Positions 38,712 to 48,400 of a stretch of 64,000 nucleotides of DNA are shown in pieces. The stretch covers positions 21,266,501 to 21,330,500 of the forward strand of contig CM048553.1 of the NCBI GenBank assembly GCA_026413225.1, read 5' to 3'. Source of the DNA: Otis tarda (lineage: Eukaryota; Chordata; Aves; Otidiformes; Otididae). The position numbers were made by a program, and so were the translations under genes. The notes beneath the pieces are model-generated. The model was not told where the DNA came from and did no database searches. It saw only the letters and a list, made by a program, of their open reading frames with translations. Numbering within the stretch: position 1 is the first letter of the stretch; every line of letters starts with the position of its first letter.

Positions 38712-39950
38712 CTAATCCTGGCCACAGTATTCATTGTTCATTTCTTTTAAATATGCACGAGAGGTCCCTTCAAGGGGGTCAGAACTAAAGCTATTCCTTC
38801 TACTCTGCCTATTGGAGACTGGTGCAACAATTTTCCGGGGAGAACTTCTATTTGCAATGGTTTTTCCACGCAACTCACGTACCCGTGCCTCTAGGGCAGA
38901 GGTAGGCTTCCCATCCCACTCCCTCATGTCCTCTCCTTGGTCACGCAAGGTAGACCACAGGGTACCTCGCCGCGTAAACCATCTCTCTTGAGCAGGGAAA
39001 CGTTTACTCCTAATAGCTGAAATATTGGCCCGTACCGGTGGGGAATGGGACATATCTGCTTTGAATTGCTGGAACTCCTGGGACAGTTTCTCCACAGCCG
39101 AGACACAGGCCCGTAGGGAGGAAGACAGGCTTTCCTCGTACTGCCGGAGTCGGCCAGCCAGCTCATCCACTGTTTCTTCCTCTCCATCTTTCCAGGTGAT
39201 AACTGCCAATGAGTTGGCATATGATGATGGTGCACTTCGAACAAACTTCCGCCACATTTGTCGTGTGCACCTGACTTCATCTGGATCTTTAGGTAACTGA
39301 TCATTGCCCAGGTCATCATAAATAATCTCCAGCACAGCTAATTCCCTCAGGTACTGGATACCCTTTTCCATGGTAGCCCACTTGCCTGGATGACACATTA
39401 CATCCTCCTTGAAAGGATATCTTTCCTTCACACCTGACAGAAGTCGCCTCCAGAGGCTGAGGGCTTGTGTCCCTTTTCCAACTGCTTTGTCAATGCTTGC
39501 TTCTCTAGAAATGGATCCCAGTTGCCTAGCTTCTCTGCCTTCTAATTCCAAGCTATTGGCCCCATTATCCCAGCACCGCAGCAGCCAGCTGATAATGTGC
39601 TCCCCAGGATGACGGCTAAAATCTTTTCGCATGTCTCGCAGCTCGCTCAGGGATAGAAATCGGGTACTCACTGTCTCCTTTAGGAGTTCTTCCTCTGAGG
39701 AAGAGCCTGCCTGCTGAGTTCTTCCTGGGCATGAAGCAAATAAACCTTCCTCTTCTTCCTCCTGCTCCCTCCTAGAAGGGGCTTCTTCATCCCTCACTAA
39801 ACGAGCTGACTTCCGCTTCCAAGTCTTCTTGTATACAGGGGCAACTGAAACTAGCACGGGTTCACCCTCTGATTCAGCTGCAATGCCTGTTGCTGGGGTT
39901 TGAGTCCCTACATTGCAGGTCAGTTTGTTCTCCCTCATACCATGCCACAT
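38712..39950 (-). CDS. gag, 412 codons, intact
   Basis: ATG at 39950 (MWHGMRENK), TAG at 38714-38712. The N-terminal third is acidic and Ser/Glu-rich (EEEEEG near residue 65); the middle is helical-looking with Trp-rich stretches like a capsid (WLLRCWDNG, WRRLLSGVKERYPF); the C-terminus is basic. I see no CX2CX4HX4C zinc knuckle, which orthoretroviral gag proteins usually have and ERVL or spuma-like ones often lack. The assignment rests on position between leader and protease and on general make-up. In relatives Gag forms the particle core. The reading frame has no break, unlike pol. Confidence 0.82.
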   Translation of the reverse strand: MWHGMRENKLTCNVGTQTPATGIAAESEGEPVLVSVAPVYKKTWKRKSARLVRDEEAPSRREQEEEEEGLFASCPGRTQQAGSSSEEELLKETVSTRFLSLSELRDMRKDFSRHPGEHIISWLLRCWDNGANSLELEGREARQLGSISREASIDKAVGKGTQALSLWRRLLSGVKERYPFKEDVMCHPGKWATMEKGIQYLRELAVLEIIYDDLGNDQLPKDPDEVRCTRQMWRKFVRSAPSSYANSLAVITWKDGEEETVDELAGRLRQYEESLSSSLRACVSAVEKLSQEFQQFKADMSHSPPVRANISAIRSKRFPAQERWFTRRGTLWSTLRDQGEDMREWDGKPTSALEARVRELRGKTIANRSSPRKIVAPVSNRQSRRNSFSSDPLEGTSRAYLKEMNNEYCGQD

Positions 39951-39951
39951 A

Positions 39952-40329
39952 TTAGTATCTTGCCTTAGGGTAAAATCTCAGGAGGAGATTCCCAAAAAGT
40001 GGGTTTGCAGCCCTAGACAAGACTTGGCACACATTCAAGATACATAACAACAACATCATAGTGGCTTGAATATCCCCCAGATCTTTAAAGTTCTCAAAAA
40101 GTGGTTTAACTACCCTGGAAGTGAAAGAATTCGGGAAGCTGTCCACATAGGAATACCAGTTTATCTCTAAGGCCATTGATGTCACCATGTCATCGATGGA
40201 TACGGTATAGTATAACAGAAGGATAATTCTCATCATTTTCCCTGAGGTGATAAACACCACCACTGGGAACACATAGTACATATAAGATCGTAGACAATAC
40301 AACAACATAACCAACCACTGCAACATCAT
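39952..40329 (-). CDS. Leader ORF between primer site and gag, 125 codons, hydrophobic
   Basis: From ATG at 40329 the frame stays open to TAA at 39954-39952, one base before the gag ATG at 39950, in a different frame. The same frame is open even further back into the LTR. The protein is strikingly hydrophobic at its start (about residues 1-44, with LVMLLYCL, YYVFPVVVFI and IILLLYY) and again near residues 91-103 (MMLLLCILNV), suggesting membrane segments; a polar stretch lies between. I do not recognise it. It could be a leader peptide, a membrane accessory protein, a former N-terminal part of gag, or chance. The tight junction would suit termination-reinitiation. Confidence 0.4.
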   Translation of the reverse strand: MMLQWLVMLLYCLRSYMYYVFPVVVFITSGKMMRIILLLYYTVSIDDMVTSMALEINWYSYVDSFPNSFTSRVVKPLFENFKDLGDIQATMMLLLCILNVCQVLSRAANPLFGNLLLRFYPKARY

Positions 40330-40422
40330 GACCAATAACTGACAACCAGTACAACAAGCACGTATAAACAAATTTGTTTCAAGCAAAAAAAAAGTCAGAT
40401 CTGTTATTATCTCAACCTTTCG

Positions 40423-40440
40423 TGCCCATGTTGGGCGCCA
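40423..40440 (-). promoter_or_regulatory. Primer binding site, tRNA-Lys-like
   Basis: On the minus strand, seven bases after the 5' LTR, the sequence reads TGGCGCCCAACATGGGCA. Known tRNA-Lys(1,2) primer sites begin TGGCGCCCAAC and continue with GTGGG, so the match is strong over the first 11 bases. The seven-base gap to the LTR end is longer than the usual two. Confidence 0.8.
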
Positions 40441-40447
40441 AAATAAC

Positions 40448-40886
40448 TGTCGTAGTTCAGCCCCGACGGGGACCAGACTACGCAGTCTCTCTCTCACTCC
40501 CGAGAATAGGAGGAGATTTGGCAAACAAAAGAAAACCAGAAGAAAAAAAAAAACAAACACGTGGGTTGAGATTAAACAAAAAGTAAATTTAACAGTAATG
40601 ACAGAAGAAAACAAAACAGTGATGGAACACAAATACAGTACAATAGCTCACAACAGATCTTCACACCCAGTCTCTTCCAAGTAGCAGGGAGACTCCCTTC
40701 AGCACCCTCCTCACTTATATACTGAGCATGATGTCAGATGGGATGGAATAGCCCTTTGGCTAATTTGGGTAAATTAACCCCAGCTGTTAGCTAATTAGTT
40801 AACTATCTCAGCCATAGGGGCTACCAGCTTCAGTTCTCCACCCAGCTCAGATAAATATTAACTCTATCCTAGCCAAAACCAGGACA
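40448..40886 (-). repeat. 5' LTR of the provirus
   Basis: 439 bp, the same length as the 3' LTR and differing from it at three positions by my comparison. TATA box (TATATAA) at 40722-40716 on the minus strand. It starts the proviral transcript, which runs toward lower coordinates. Confidence 0.92.
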
Positions 40887-42288
40887 TTGTCAAATTGGAA
40901 CTGAACATCTGCAAAGCAGAAGAAAGCCAAGCGATTGCAGTAAACACAAATTGATCACTTTTTAACAAGAATTGACATAATTATATACTTTGATGTGAAA
41001 GGCAATAATTGCATACCATCTACATCCAATTAAGTGGCACTAATTCAATCGTTAACTTTAAAGAGGGCTAAGATATTAATACATTTGATTAAAAAGGTAA
41101 GTGTTGATAAGTGTTCTTACTACCCATATCCATTTGCTAAAATAAACTAGTAAAATCAATTGAGAGGTTAAAATCAAACTGAATATATTGATCAATGTAC
41201 AGCATCAACACCACAGTTAAAACTAGTGAAGGAAAAAGCCCATAACACTAATGCAAATTGTGATCAACTAGGTAAAATCAGGTCAAAGTCCTAGATCATT
41301 ATGGACTGAAATAAGGGAATAGTTCAAGAAAATTTTTGGTAGCATAATTTCTATCTTTGTAATGACAGACCATATCACATTCAAGAAGAGATGACAGGTT
41401 CTGATACAAGGGAGAGTAAAGAAAATAATCAATGGGAGATGCAAAAGACTAACTTAATCCTTGTACCTTAGCGCTTAGTACCATGTTGTAAAATTTTCCT
41501 TGGCACCTAGAGTTTGGAGTAAAAAATATTTCAATTCTGAATTGTCTAGAGCTCAGTAGAACTGCCCTTCTTTCTCTCAACCCAAAAGTAAGAGAGGAAT
41601 AAAAATTTACCAAAACTGCTTCTAATACATAAAGCAATGTCCTATTAGAAGGCAAAACTATAAAATGGTATAAAGTAACTCTGTTCGGGCAAAAAACATT
41701 TCTACCTCCTATCTATTACTTGCTTCTTCAGAGAAATTGGAGCAAAAGCAGAACAATTATTTTCTCAGTATTTGCTTTCCAGTCCAAAAACTTCCAATAG
41801 ATTTCAGCATGTACTGCTCCCACACACTCTCCTCCAAGTCAATAGGAAAGTCTTTCTTCCATCACATCATTTTACTAAGCATTTTGGCTCTGTTCTCTGC
41901 TATAAGCAGCTCCCTGGTCCCCTAAGCCTGCTTCAGCTGTAACTAAATTATCAAGTAGCACTGTCTCACAGCTGTAAAGAGAAACCCATGGGGCTGAGGA
42001 CCTGAAGCATTATATAACATGAACTATTATATCACATGGCTAAACGTATTTCACAAGGTGTTTATCTCAAACTAGCTCCAGTCTGGTCCTGTGGACCACA
42101 CACTCATCAGTGGCCAACACGTAATTAGGTGTGCTCCTGGAGCTCATCCTCTGCTCTAGTCTCATGCAAAGGTATCCATCTCACACTCTCCATGTCTGCT
42201 CTCCTTTAGGTCACACAGTGTGCAGGAACAGTCAAGACATTTCACTCAATAATGTACTCCTCACTGGAACCAAAGTTTGGAGAGAAAA
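40887..42288. other. Spacer between provirus and ERVK-type solo LTR
   Basis: AT-rich DNA with no gene or repeat recognised; an isolated AATTG at 40893-40897 may relate to the provirus target site. Confidence 0.5.
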
Positions 42289-42775
42289 TGTTGACGCGGA
42301 AGTAACGGACACTGCTGACGACCAATATGATCAAGCAAATGCCAATTTATTGTTGATACATCCCGGTTAATATAGCCCTTCTAATTCCATATCATGCGCA
42401 AGCTCTCTACTAATTGGCTAACTATATCATGCACGCGCTCTTAGCTAAAATATGATTCGTTAAGCCTCTTTGTTCACACGCACAGTTCTCTCCACCTGCA
42501 CCCTGCTTCACGTTCAGCCCCCAGTCACGTATGCCAGCTGTTTTCCTTCTTCTCAAGGTTGCTTCGTTTACTTTCTCACAGGAAGCTTCATTACTTTCTC
42601 ACAGGCGGCCTCATTATTTTCTCACAGGTGGCTTCAGTACTTTCTTACAGGCAGCTTCAGTACTTTCTCACAAGTGGCTTCAGTGATGTCCTTGAGGCCT
42701 GCTGCTCACAAACATAACAATTCCATTCGGTCTGGATTGTTCACTAAGTGCCCCTGATACTCCAGGTATCCAACA
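42289..42775 (-). mobile_element. Solo LTR, ERVK-type (class II)
   Basis: A 487-bp unit starts TGTTGACGCG and ends ATCCAACA (TG...CA), with AGAAAA exactly on both sides. A 6-bp target duplication is typical of ERVK and alpha/betaretroviral integrases. In minus sense it has a TATA-like CTATATTAA near 42377-42369, an AATAAA signal near 42352-42347 and a tandem repeat in its U3. No viral genes adjoin it. It is unrelated in sequence to the other LTRs of the window. Confidence 0.85.
42546..42685. repeat. 23-bp tandem repeat in the U3 of the ERVK-type LTR
   Basis: About six units with a constant 23-bp step. The core CTTTCTCACAGG starts at 42571, 42594, 42617 (first base changed), 42640 and 42663, with a slightly shortened unit before. 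Each core is followed by a GCTTCA- or CCTCA-like stretch. Tandem repeats in U3 commonly act as enhancers in retroviral LTRs; that role here is inferred. Confidence 0.85.
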
Positions 42776-44023
42776 AGAAAATACATTATAATACTTAAAC
42801 TGGAACCAAATTAAACAGTTTTGCTATCCATCTCAACTGTATATATTAGAGATTCATCTATCCTAACCTTGGTTGCTAGAGACTTAGCCGACAACCACAG
42901 GCTTTGCAGATAGCAGAGACAGATGAACACCTTCTCAGGGCAAATCACCCAAAGAGGTCTATCTCTGAGTGAAACAACTGCTTTAGAGATGTCTGGTATT
43001 TTCCGTCAACAATAAAATGAGCTTATTCACTTCTAGGTAGGCAAGTGAGGGCAAACAAATGCTTCCCATGGTCTATCTGCCTGTTTCTGTCTAGTAACAC
43101 ATAACATTAGTCAGAAGAACCAGCAAGATCATGGAGAAATTTGGAATAAAGCAATCTCCATGGGCTTATCTCCCGTAACTGGAGAAGAATCAGCACAGCC
43201 CAGCATTGAGACTGCAGCAATATTCATCCTTAGTCCTAAAACATGGCCATATGCCCAAGAGCTGGAAGTTAGATTGTTAAGACCTAGAGAGAGTCTCAAC
43301 AGAGCATATACCTTAGTAACCAGACATAAAATAAACGTATCCACCAAGTTTTCCCATATTACTAATTTGGCTTTAAGACATCTCTGGCATGACACTGCTT
43401 CTGATGGTTTCTCAGCAGTCATGCCCGCTCCACACATTTCTAAAATTTGTTCCCCAAAAAAAGATACAGAAAGTATATTATTACCAATCATTCTTGATCA
43501 AAATTCCCATTTATCTCAATTTCTTCATCTGTAAACAGATAAGCGGTCTGAAAATTTATGAATTGCTCTGATACCTCTTGATAAATATGACTAAATAGAA
43601 ACTAATTGTCCCAAGTAACTTTCCTCCAAAAATTGCAAGTCAATCATCAATAAAGGGGAACATCTTTATACTCAAATAAATATTATTTCACTAAAAAATA
43701 ACAGAGGGATACCTTCCAGCTCTGATTTTCAGAGAGATTAAATGAAAAGGTGACATTCTCAACAGAGAATAGCTCCTTCAAAACATACTTTCAGTGCAAT
43801 TAACATTAAGTTGAATTTCATGCAATAAAGGCATATGCGTGGTTTGAGAAGAGAGCTAGGAATTAAAGTACTTGGAAGATTAATGATAGAAGTTTAACAC
43901 TTACACAATGAAATTGTGTAAAATTCAGAGAGCATGCTTCATTTGGAAAAAAAAAAAACCAACCCAAAAAATGAAAGCACAGAGCCACTGTCTCAATAAA
44001 GCAGCTTTATCCTAAGTTTAAAG
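42776..44023. other. Spacer without recognised features
   Basis: Mixed AT-rich DNA. The overlapping ORFs on both strands at 43129-43534 have no domain I recognise and look like chance. Confidence 0.5.
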
Positions 44024-45460
44024 TCGTAGAATCATTGAATGGTTTGGGTTGGAAAGCACCTTAAAGATCATCTAGTCCAGCCCCCTTGCCGTGGGCAGGA
44101 ACACCTTGCACTAGACCAGTTTGCTCAAAGCCCATCCAATCTGGCCTTGAACACTTCCAAATTGTGGATAGGGCATCCACAACTTCTCTGGGCAACCTGT
44201 TCCGGTGCCTCAACTCTCCCATAAGTGAAGAATTTCTTCCTTATATCTAATCTAAATCTACCTTCTTCCAGTTTAAAGCCATTACCTATCACTACATGCC
44301 CTTGTCAAAAGTGGCAACTGCACCACACAGCTTGGTGTCATTGGCAAACTTGCTGAGGGTGCACTCAATCTCACTGTTCATGTCACTGACAAAGATGTTA
44401 AACAGCACTGGTCACAATACGGACCCCCGGGCAATGCCACTTGTCACTGATGCCTGCTTCAACATCGAGCCATTTACTACAACATTTTGAGTGTGACCAT
44501 TCAGCCAGTTCTTTATCCACCAAATGGTCCATCCATCAAATCCATGTCTTTCAAGTTTAGAGACAAGGATGTCTTGTGGGACAGTGTCAAATGCCTTGCA
44601 CAAGTTCAGGTAGATGACATCAGTTGCTCGTCCTTTGTCCACCAATGCTGTAATCTCGTCATAGAAGGTCACTAAATTTGTCAGGCATGATTTGTCCTGA
44701 ATGAAGCCATATTGGCTGTCACAAATGACTTCCTTGTTTCCCATGTGCCTTAGAATGGTTTCCAGGAGGATCTGCTCCATGATCTTGCTGTGCACAGATG
44801 TGACTGGCCCGTAGTGCCCCAGGTCTTCCTTGTTTCCATTTTTAAAAATGGGGATTGTATTTCCCCTTTTCCACTCAGTGGAATCTTTTCTGAACTACCA
44901 TGACTTCTCAAACATGATGGATAGTGGCTTAGCAACTTCATCTGTCAGTTCCCTCAGGACCTGTGGATGCATGTCATCAGATGACACCCCCTCCTTATCT
45001 CTCCTGCCTGTTCTTCCTAAAAAGCCTGTATCCCTCCATCCAAGGCTCCAGTCATAGGAGTCATCCACCATGTCTCTGTGATGCCAATAAGACTGTAGCC
45101 CTGCAGGCATGCGCACCTCTCTAACTCCTCTTGTTTATTCCCCATGCCATGTGCATCTGCACAGAGGCATTTAAGGTGGGCCCCGATGAAGCTGACTTAC
45201 CGGTTGGAGAGGCTAGAATTCCCTTATGCTGCTCTTCAGGTACTCTTCTGCTGACCTGTGGTCCTTCTCTGGTCTCTGGGCATCTATTGCTGGCACCAGC
45301 ATCAAACTGGTAGGAGTGGGATGGATTGAGGTTCCCCTCTCCCAGCAACTTTAAAGCCTATGACTGAAGATGCTCTTCCCCTTCTCTGATTGATGGGCCC
45401 CATCAGCCCCCAGTAGACCTGGTTTCTCAAAGTGAATCCCATGTTCTAAGTGCCCAAAAA
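44024..45460 (-). mobile_element. CR1 LINE with internal deletions and mutated RT
   Basis: The 3' end lies at 44024 (TCGTAGAATCATTGAATGG on the plus strand). Reading minus-wise, about 45121-45350 has a CR1-like 5' or linker part ([10 protein letters not shown]) and about 44995-45116 a remnant resembling the endonuclease start. The sequence then jumps directly to the RT start ([20 protein letters not shown]) and continues through RT at 44412-44795. RT box A reads [11 protein letters not shown] (Asp to Asn) and the FADD box reads FAND, so the enzyme is dead. A further jump leads to the 3' tail. The outer boundary near 45460 is approximate. Confidence 0.85.
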
Positions 45461-48400
45461 TGCTTAGATATGCTTCTTAAATTAACCCAGAGAAGACTAG
45501 AAATTGTATTTAGAGTAACGAGTTTTCACTTAGAGCTATGTGATACTTAGAGCAATTTCACATTTAAGAACTGTAGGAAATATGTCAATGTTATTAATTT
45601 TAAAATTATTTTATATTCTACCACCGCAATAAAAATTCCACTTAAAAAAAATATTGTTTAGATCTAGTGATTAATGTAATCCTGGAAAGTAAGCTAAATT
45701 AATCTCAGTCTAGATGCATTAGTGAGTTAATGTGAAATGTAATGCATTCTCATAGGTCATCAGAAGGTCAGAATCTTCCTTACTGGTTCTAACCTTCTTT
45801 TAGTGTTGCTTTGTAATTCAAGTGACTCTGCTTACAGTGAAAGTTCATCAATGGGATAAGCAAAGAAATGAGAAAGCAAAATAAAAAAAAAAACAAACAA
45901 TAAAAATCCTCCCTATCTTTTTCCTAAGTGGGCTGCCGCTAAGACACAGTAATTTTTCTACAAGTATAAAAACTCTCGTAGAGCAGTAGCTGTAGATGTA
46001 GCTCAGAGGGACCTTGAAGCTGCTCCAAATGATGTTTCTAGAGCCACCCCAGATAGGGAATGAATCAGAAACACTCCCATGCCACTATTACCACCCACCA
46101 GTCACACAGAGCACCTCCACAGCTCCTGACTGCTTCTAGGAAAGAGTGTGAAGCTGGTCAGACCCCAAATAGCTGAAGGAAACATATTATTCCACTCAAT
46201 CACAGGGAATAAACAAAAACAAAACAAAAAAAAAAACCAACAAAACAAACCGAACAACACCTAAATCTCATTCACAGCCTAAAATTCACAAATACCTTAG
46301 TCTAGCATGCAGCCTCCAGATCCTCTTAATTTCCTACTCTTCTACAGTCCTTACCCAGCCTGCTGCTTCTCCACAGGTGATTCATCAAGTAGTGATCCAC
46401 TACACCTGCATTAAAACAAACAGCTTTCAGCTGGGTTTTTTTTAGAAAAAAAAAAATCACCATTTTATCTACAAGCTGCCTAGAAAATTAATAGGTTTTC
46501 TGTTCTTGCAAAAGCTTGAAGTCTCAGAGTACTGATGCTAGAGAAGCTGCCATGGCAAAGGTCTGCCACTGTGGGGGTGGTTCTGTAGCAAGCAGAACTA
46601 GTTCCAGAGTTGCTCTGAATGCAGTCACAGTATATAAAAAATTGAGATTAAAAGAAATGTTTTCTCATCTCATCCCCTCCTCTGTGATATGCACCACAGA
46701 CTGCAGCTGACAATGGTGTGAATGAGGTTTAATGTCACCCAGTGTTTGTTTCCAAAGTTTAGCATGGTTCTTGTATTTCACAGTTATGTATTGCCTACCA
46801 TCAGCAGCAATAGTTTTCAGTCCTTATCAGACTAATGGATGTCTCTGTTGAATTACAAAGTTTAAAATGAATGTAATGGTTATATATAACGACAGGTTAT
46901 TTCAAGTATGGCAACAAATTTCTACTGCTTTTCCTTACTGATTTAAAATTCTAGACACCTACTATGAATTAGGTATTTACCACATTAAAAAGATAACTCA
47001 TCTGAGTTACATTCCTACATGCATTTTTTTCGACTATATAAGCAGCAGCTCCATTAAACAACGCTAATGAATAGTAAAAACATTCAGGAAAAATTTGTCT
47101 TGAGAAATTCTAAGTTAGGCAAAAAATTTCCCCAAACTGCTGTTTAGAGGTCCACCACACTAATGAGAGTCAGAATTGTTCCACTCATTCTAGTGACTAT
47201 ATTTTAGTATCAAATAACTTAAATCTGAAATATACAAAACTGTTATACTCAAAATCTTGCAAGATTAATAGTGAAACACATAAATATGGAGCTAGGAATT
47301 TTTAATGGTCCAGTTTCTGTTTTATGAATCCAAATTTTCTAAGAGAATCCTCATTAATCAAGTTGATGCACATGACCTTCCCAGTATCTAACCCTTTTCA
47401 AATCTACAATTTCAAAATCTTCAAGATGCAGCACCTAACACTGAAACTCAGCACGTTCCTATTCCTAGTAAAAACCTACAGATTAATGGACCTTCTGCTT
47501 GTTTTTATAAGGCGAAAAACCTCACTGACTGCAATCAAGGATATCTGAGGACTCCAGATAACACTGGAACAATTTCATCATAACCTTCATAGGAGACAAA
47601 GTCAGAATTCAGGTAGTAATCAGCATCAAAAGATGGTTTCTTGACAGTAGACAGAGCTCTACCCGAAATAGTTAATATTCAAAGATTGGTACGTGGATAT
47701 TAATTGATTTAATGCTGATTAAAATTTTATTTTGGAAAGCAAATTCCTAAGACACAATAAAGACATGATTGGACAGCCTTCACTGCAAGGAAATTACATT
47801 TTAACATGAATTATGTAGAAATGAGGTAACTGATCAAATAATATTTGCATAACTTAATATCAGGTAAAGTTACAGTTGTGGAGGAGGTAGAAGCCCAGGG
47901 TAATATTTCACAAGCAAATAGAAATTACTTTACAACAAGCAGTTAATGATTTTCTATATACATGGTAAATACAGATGACACATTAGAGTCCATCTTCAAT
48001 ATTCTACTAAGATTAGAAGAAACAACTATTAATGGCAGTTCAGTTTTAAAAAAAAATCTAATGACAAAGTCATAGAAAAAAATAAAATTTTAGATGAAAT
48101 GACTAGTAAATTCAGAGTGATCTGTAAATATATACCTACACAAGCTTTCTTTAAAATTAAGTTTTAATGATGGAAATTTTCAATTAACAATAGGAGTTAG
48201 AAAAAGTATCATCACGTTTCCGAAGAAAAAGAATATACTCAGGTATCATGGTGAACATTCACCTTACCGGTTGCCACATCAGATGTGGGAACAAGATGTT
48301 AGCTATGTCCCTGAAGAAGGTTATCAAGGGATTTAAAATGTCAGAGCTCCTTTAGATTTTTGTCAGTTTACTTCAGACTTTATCGCTCTTCAGTTTCTTT

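Larger units (their letters stand above)
34584..40886 (-). mobile_element. Near full-length endogenous retrovirus, gag-pro-pol without env, ERVL-like with tRNA-Lys-type primer site
   Basis: Two 439-bp LTRs (34584-35022 and 40448-40886) flank 5.4 kb of internal sequence read on the minus strand. The order is primer site, leader ORF, gag, protease, RT, RNase H, integrase, a short 3' region and polypurine tract. Comparing the LTRs base by base by eye I find three substitutions (34696/40560, 34941/40805, 34987/40851) and no indels, so the insertion is young. No env is present; only about 0.5 kb separates pol from the 3' LTR. Lack of env and of a visible zinc knuckle in gag, and LTR ends shared with ERVL-type solo LTRs, point to an ERVL-like lineage. 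The primer site looks like tRNA-Lys. Class is therefore not settled. One frameshift and two internal stops break pol. Confidence 0.93.

Noticed and set aside
42289-42719. First guess that the ERVK-type LTR ends at ATAACA (42719)
   Set aside because: Flanks do not match there. Extending to ATCCAACA at 42775 gives a perfect AGAAAA duplication.
43129-43534. Overlapping ORFs of 120 and 124 codons on opposite strands
   Set aside because: No domain, signal peptide or splice context; mutual antisense frames in an ordinary spacer.
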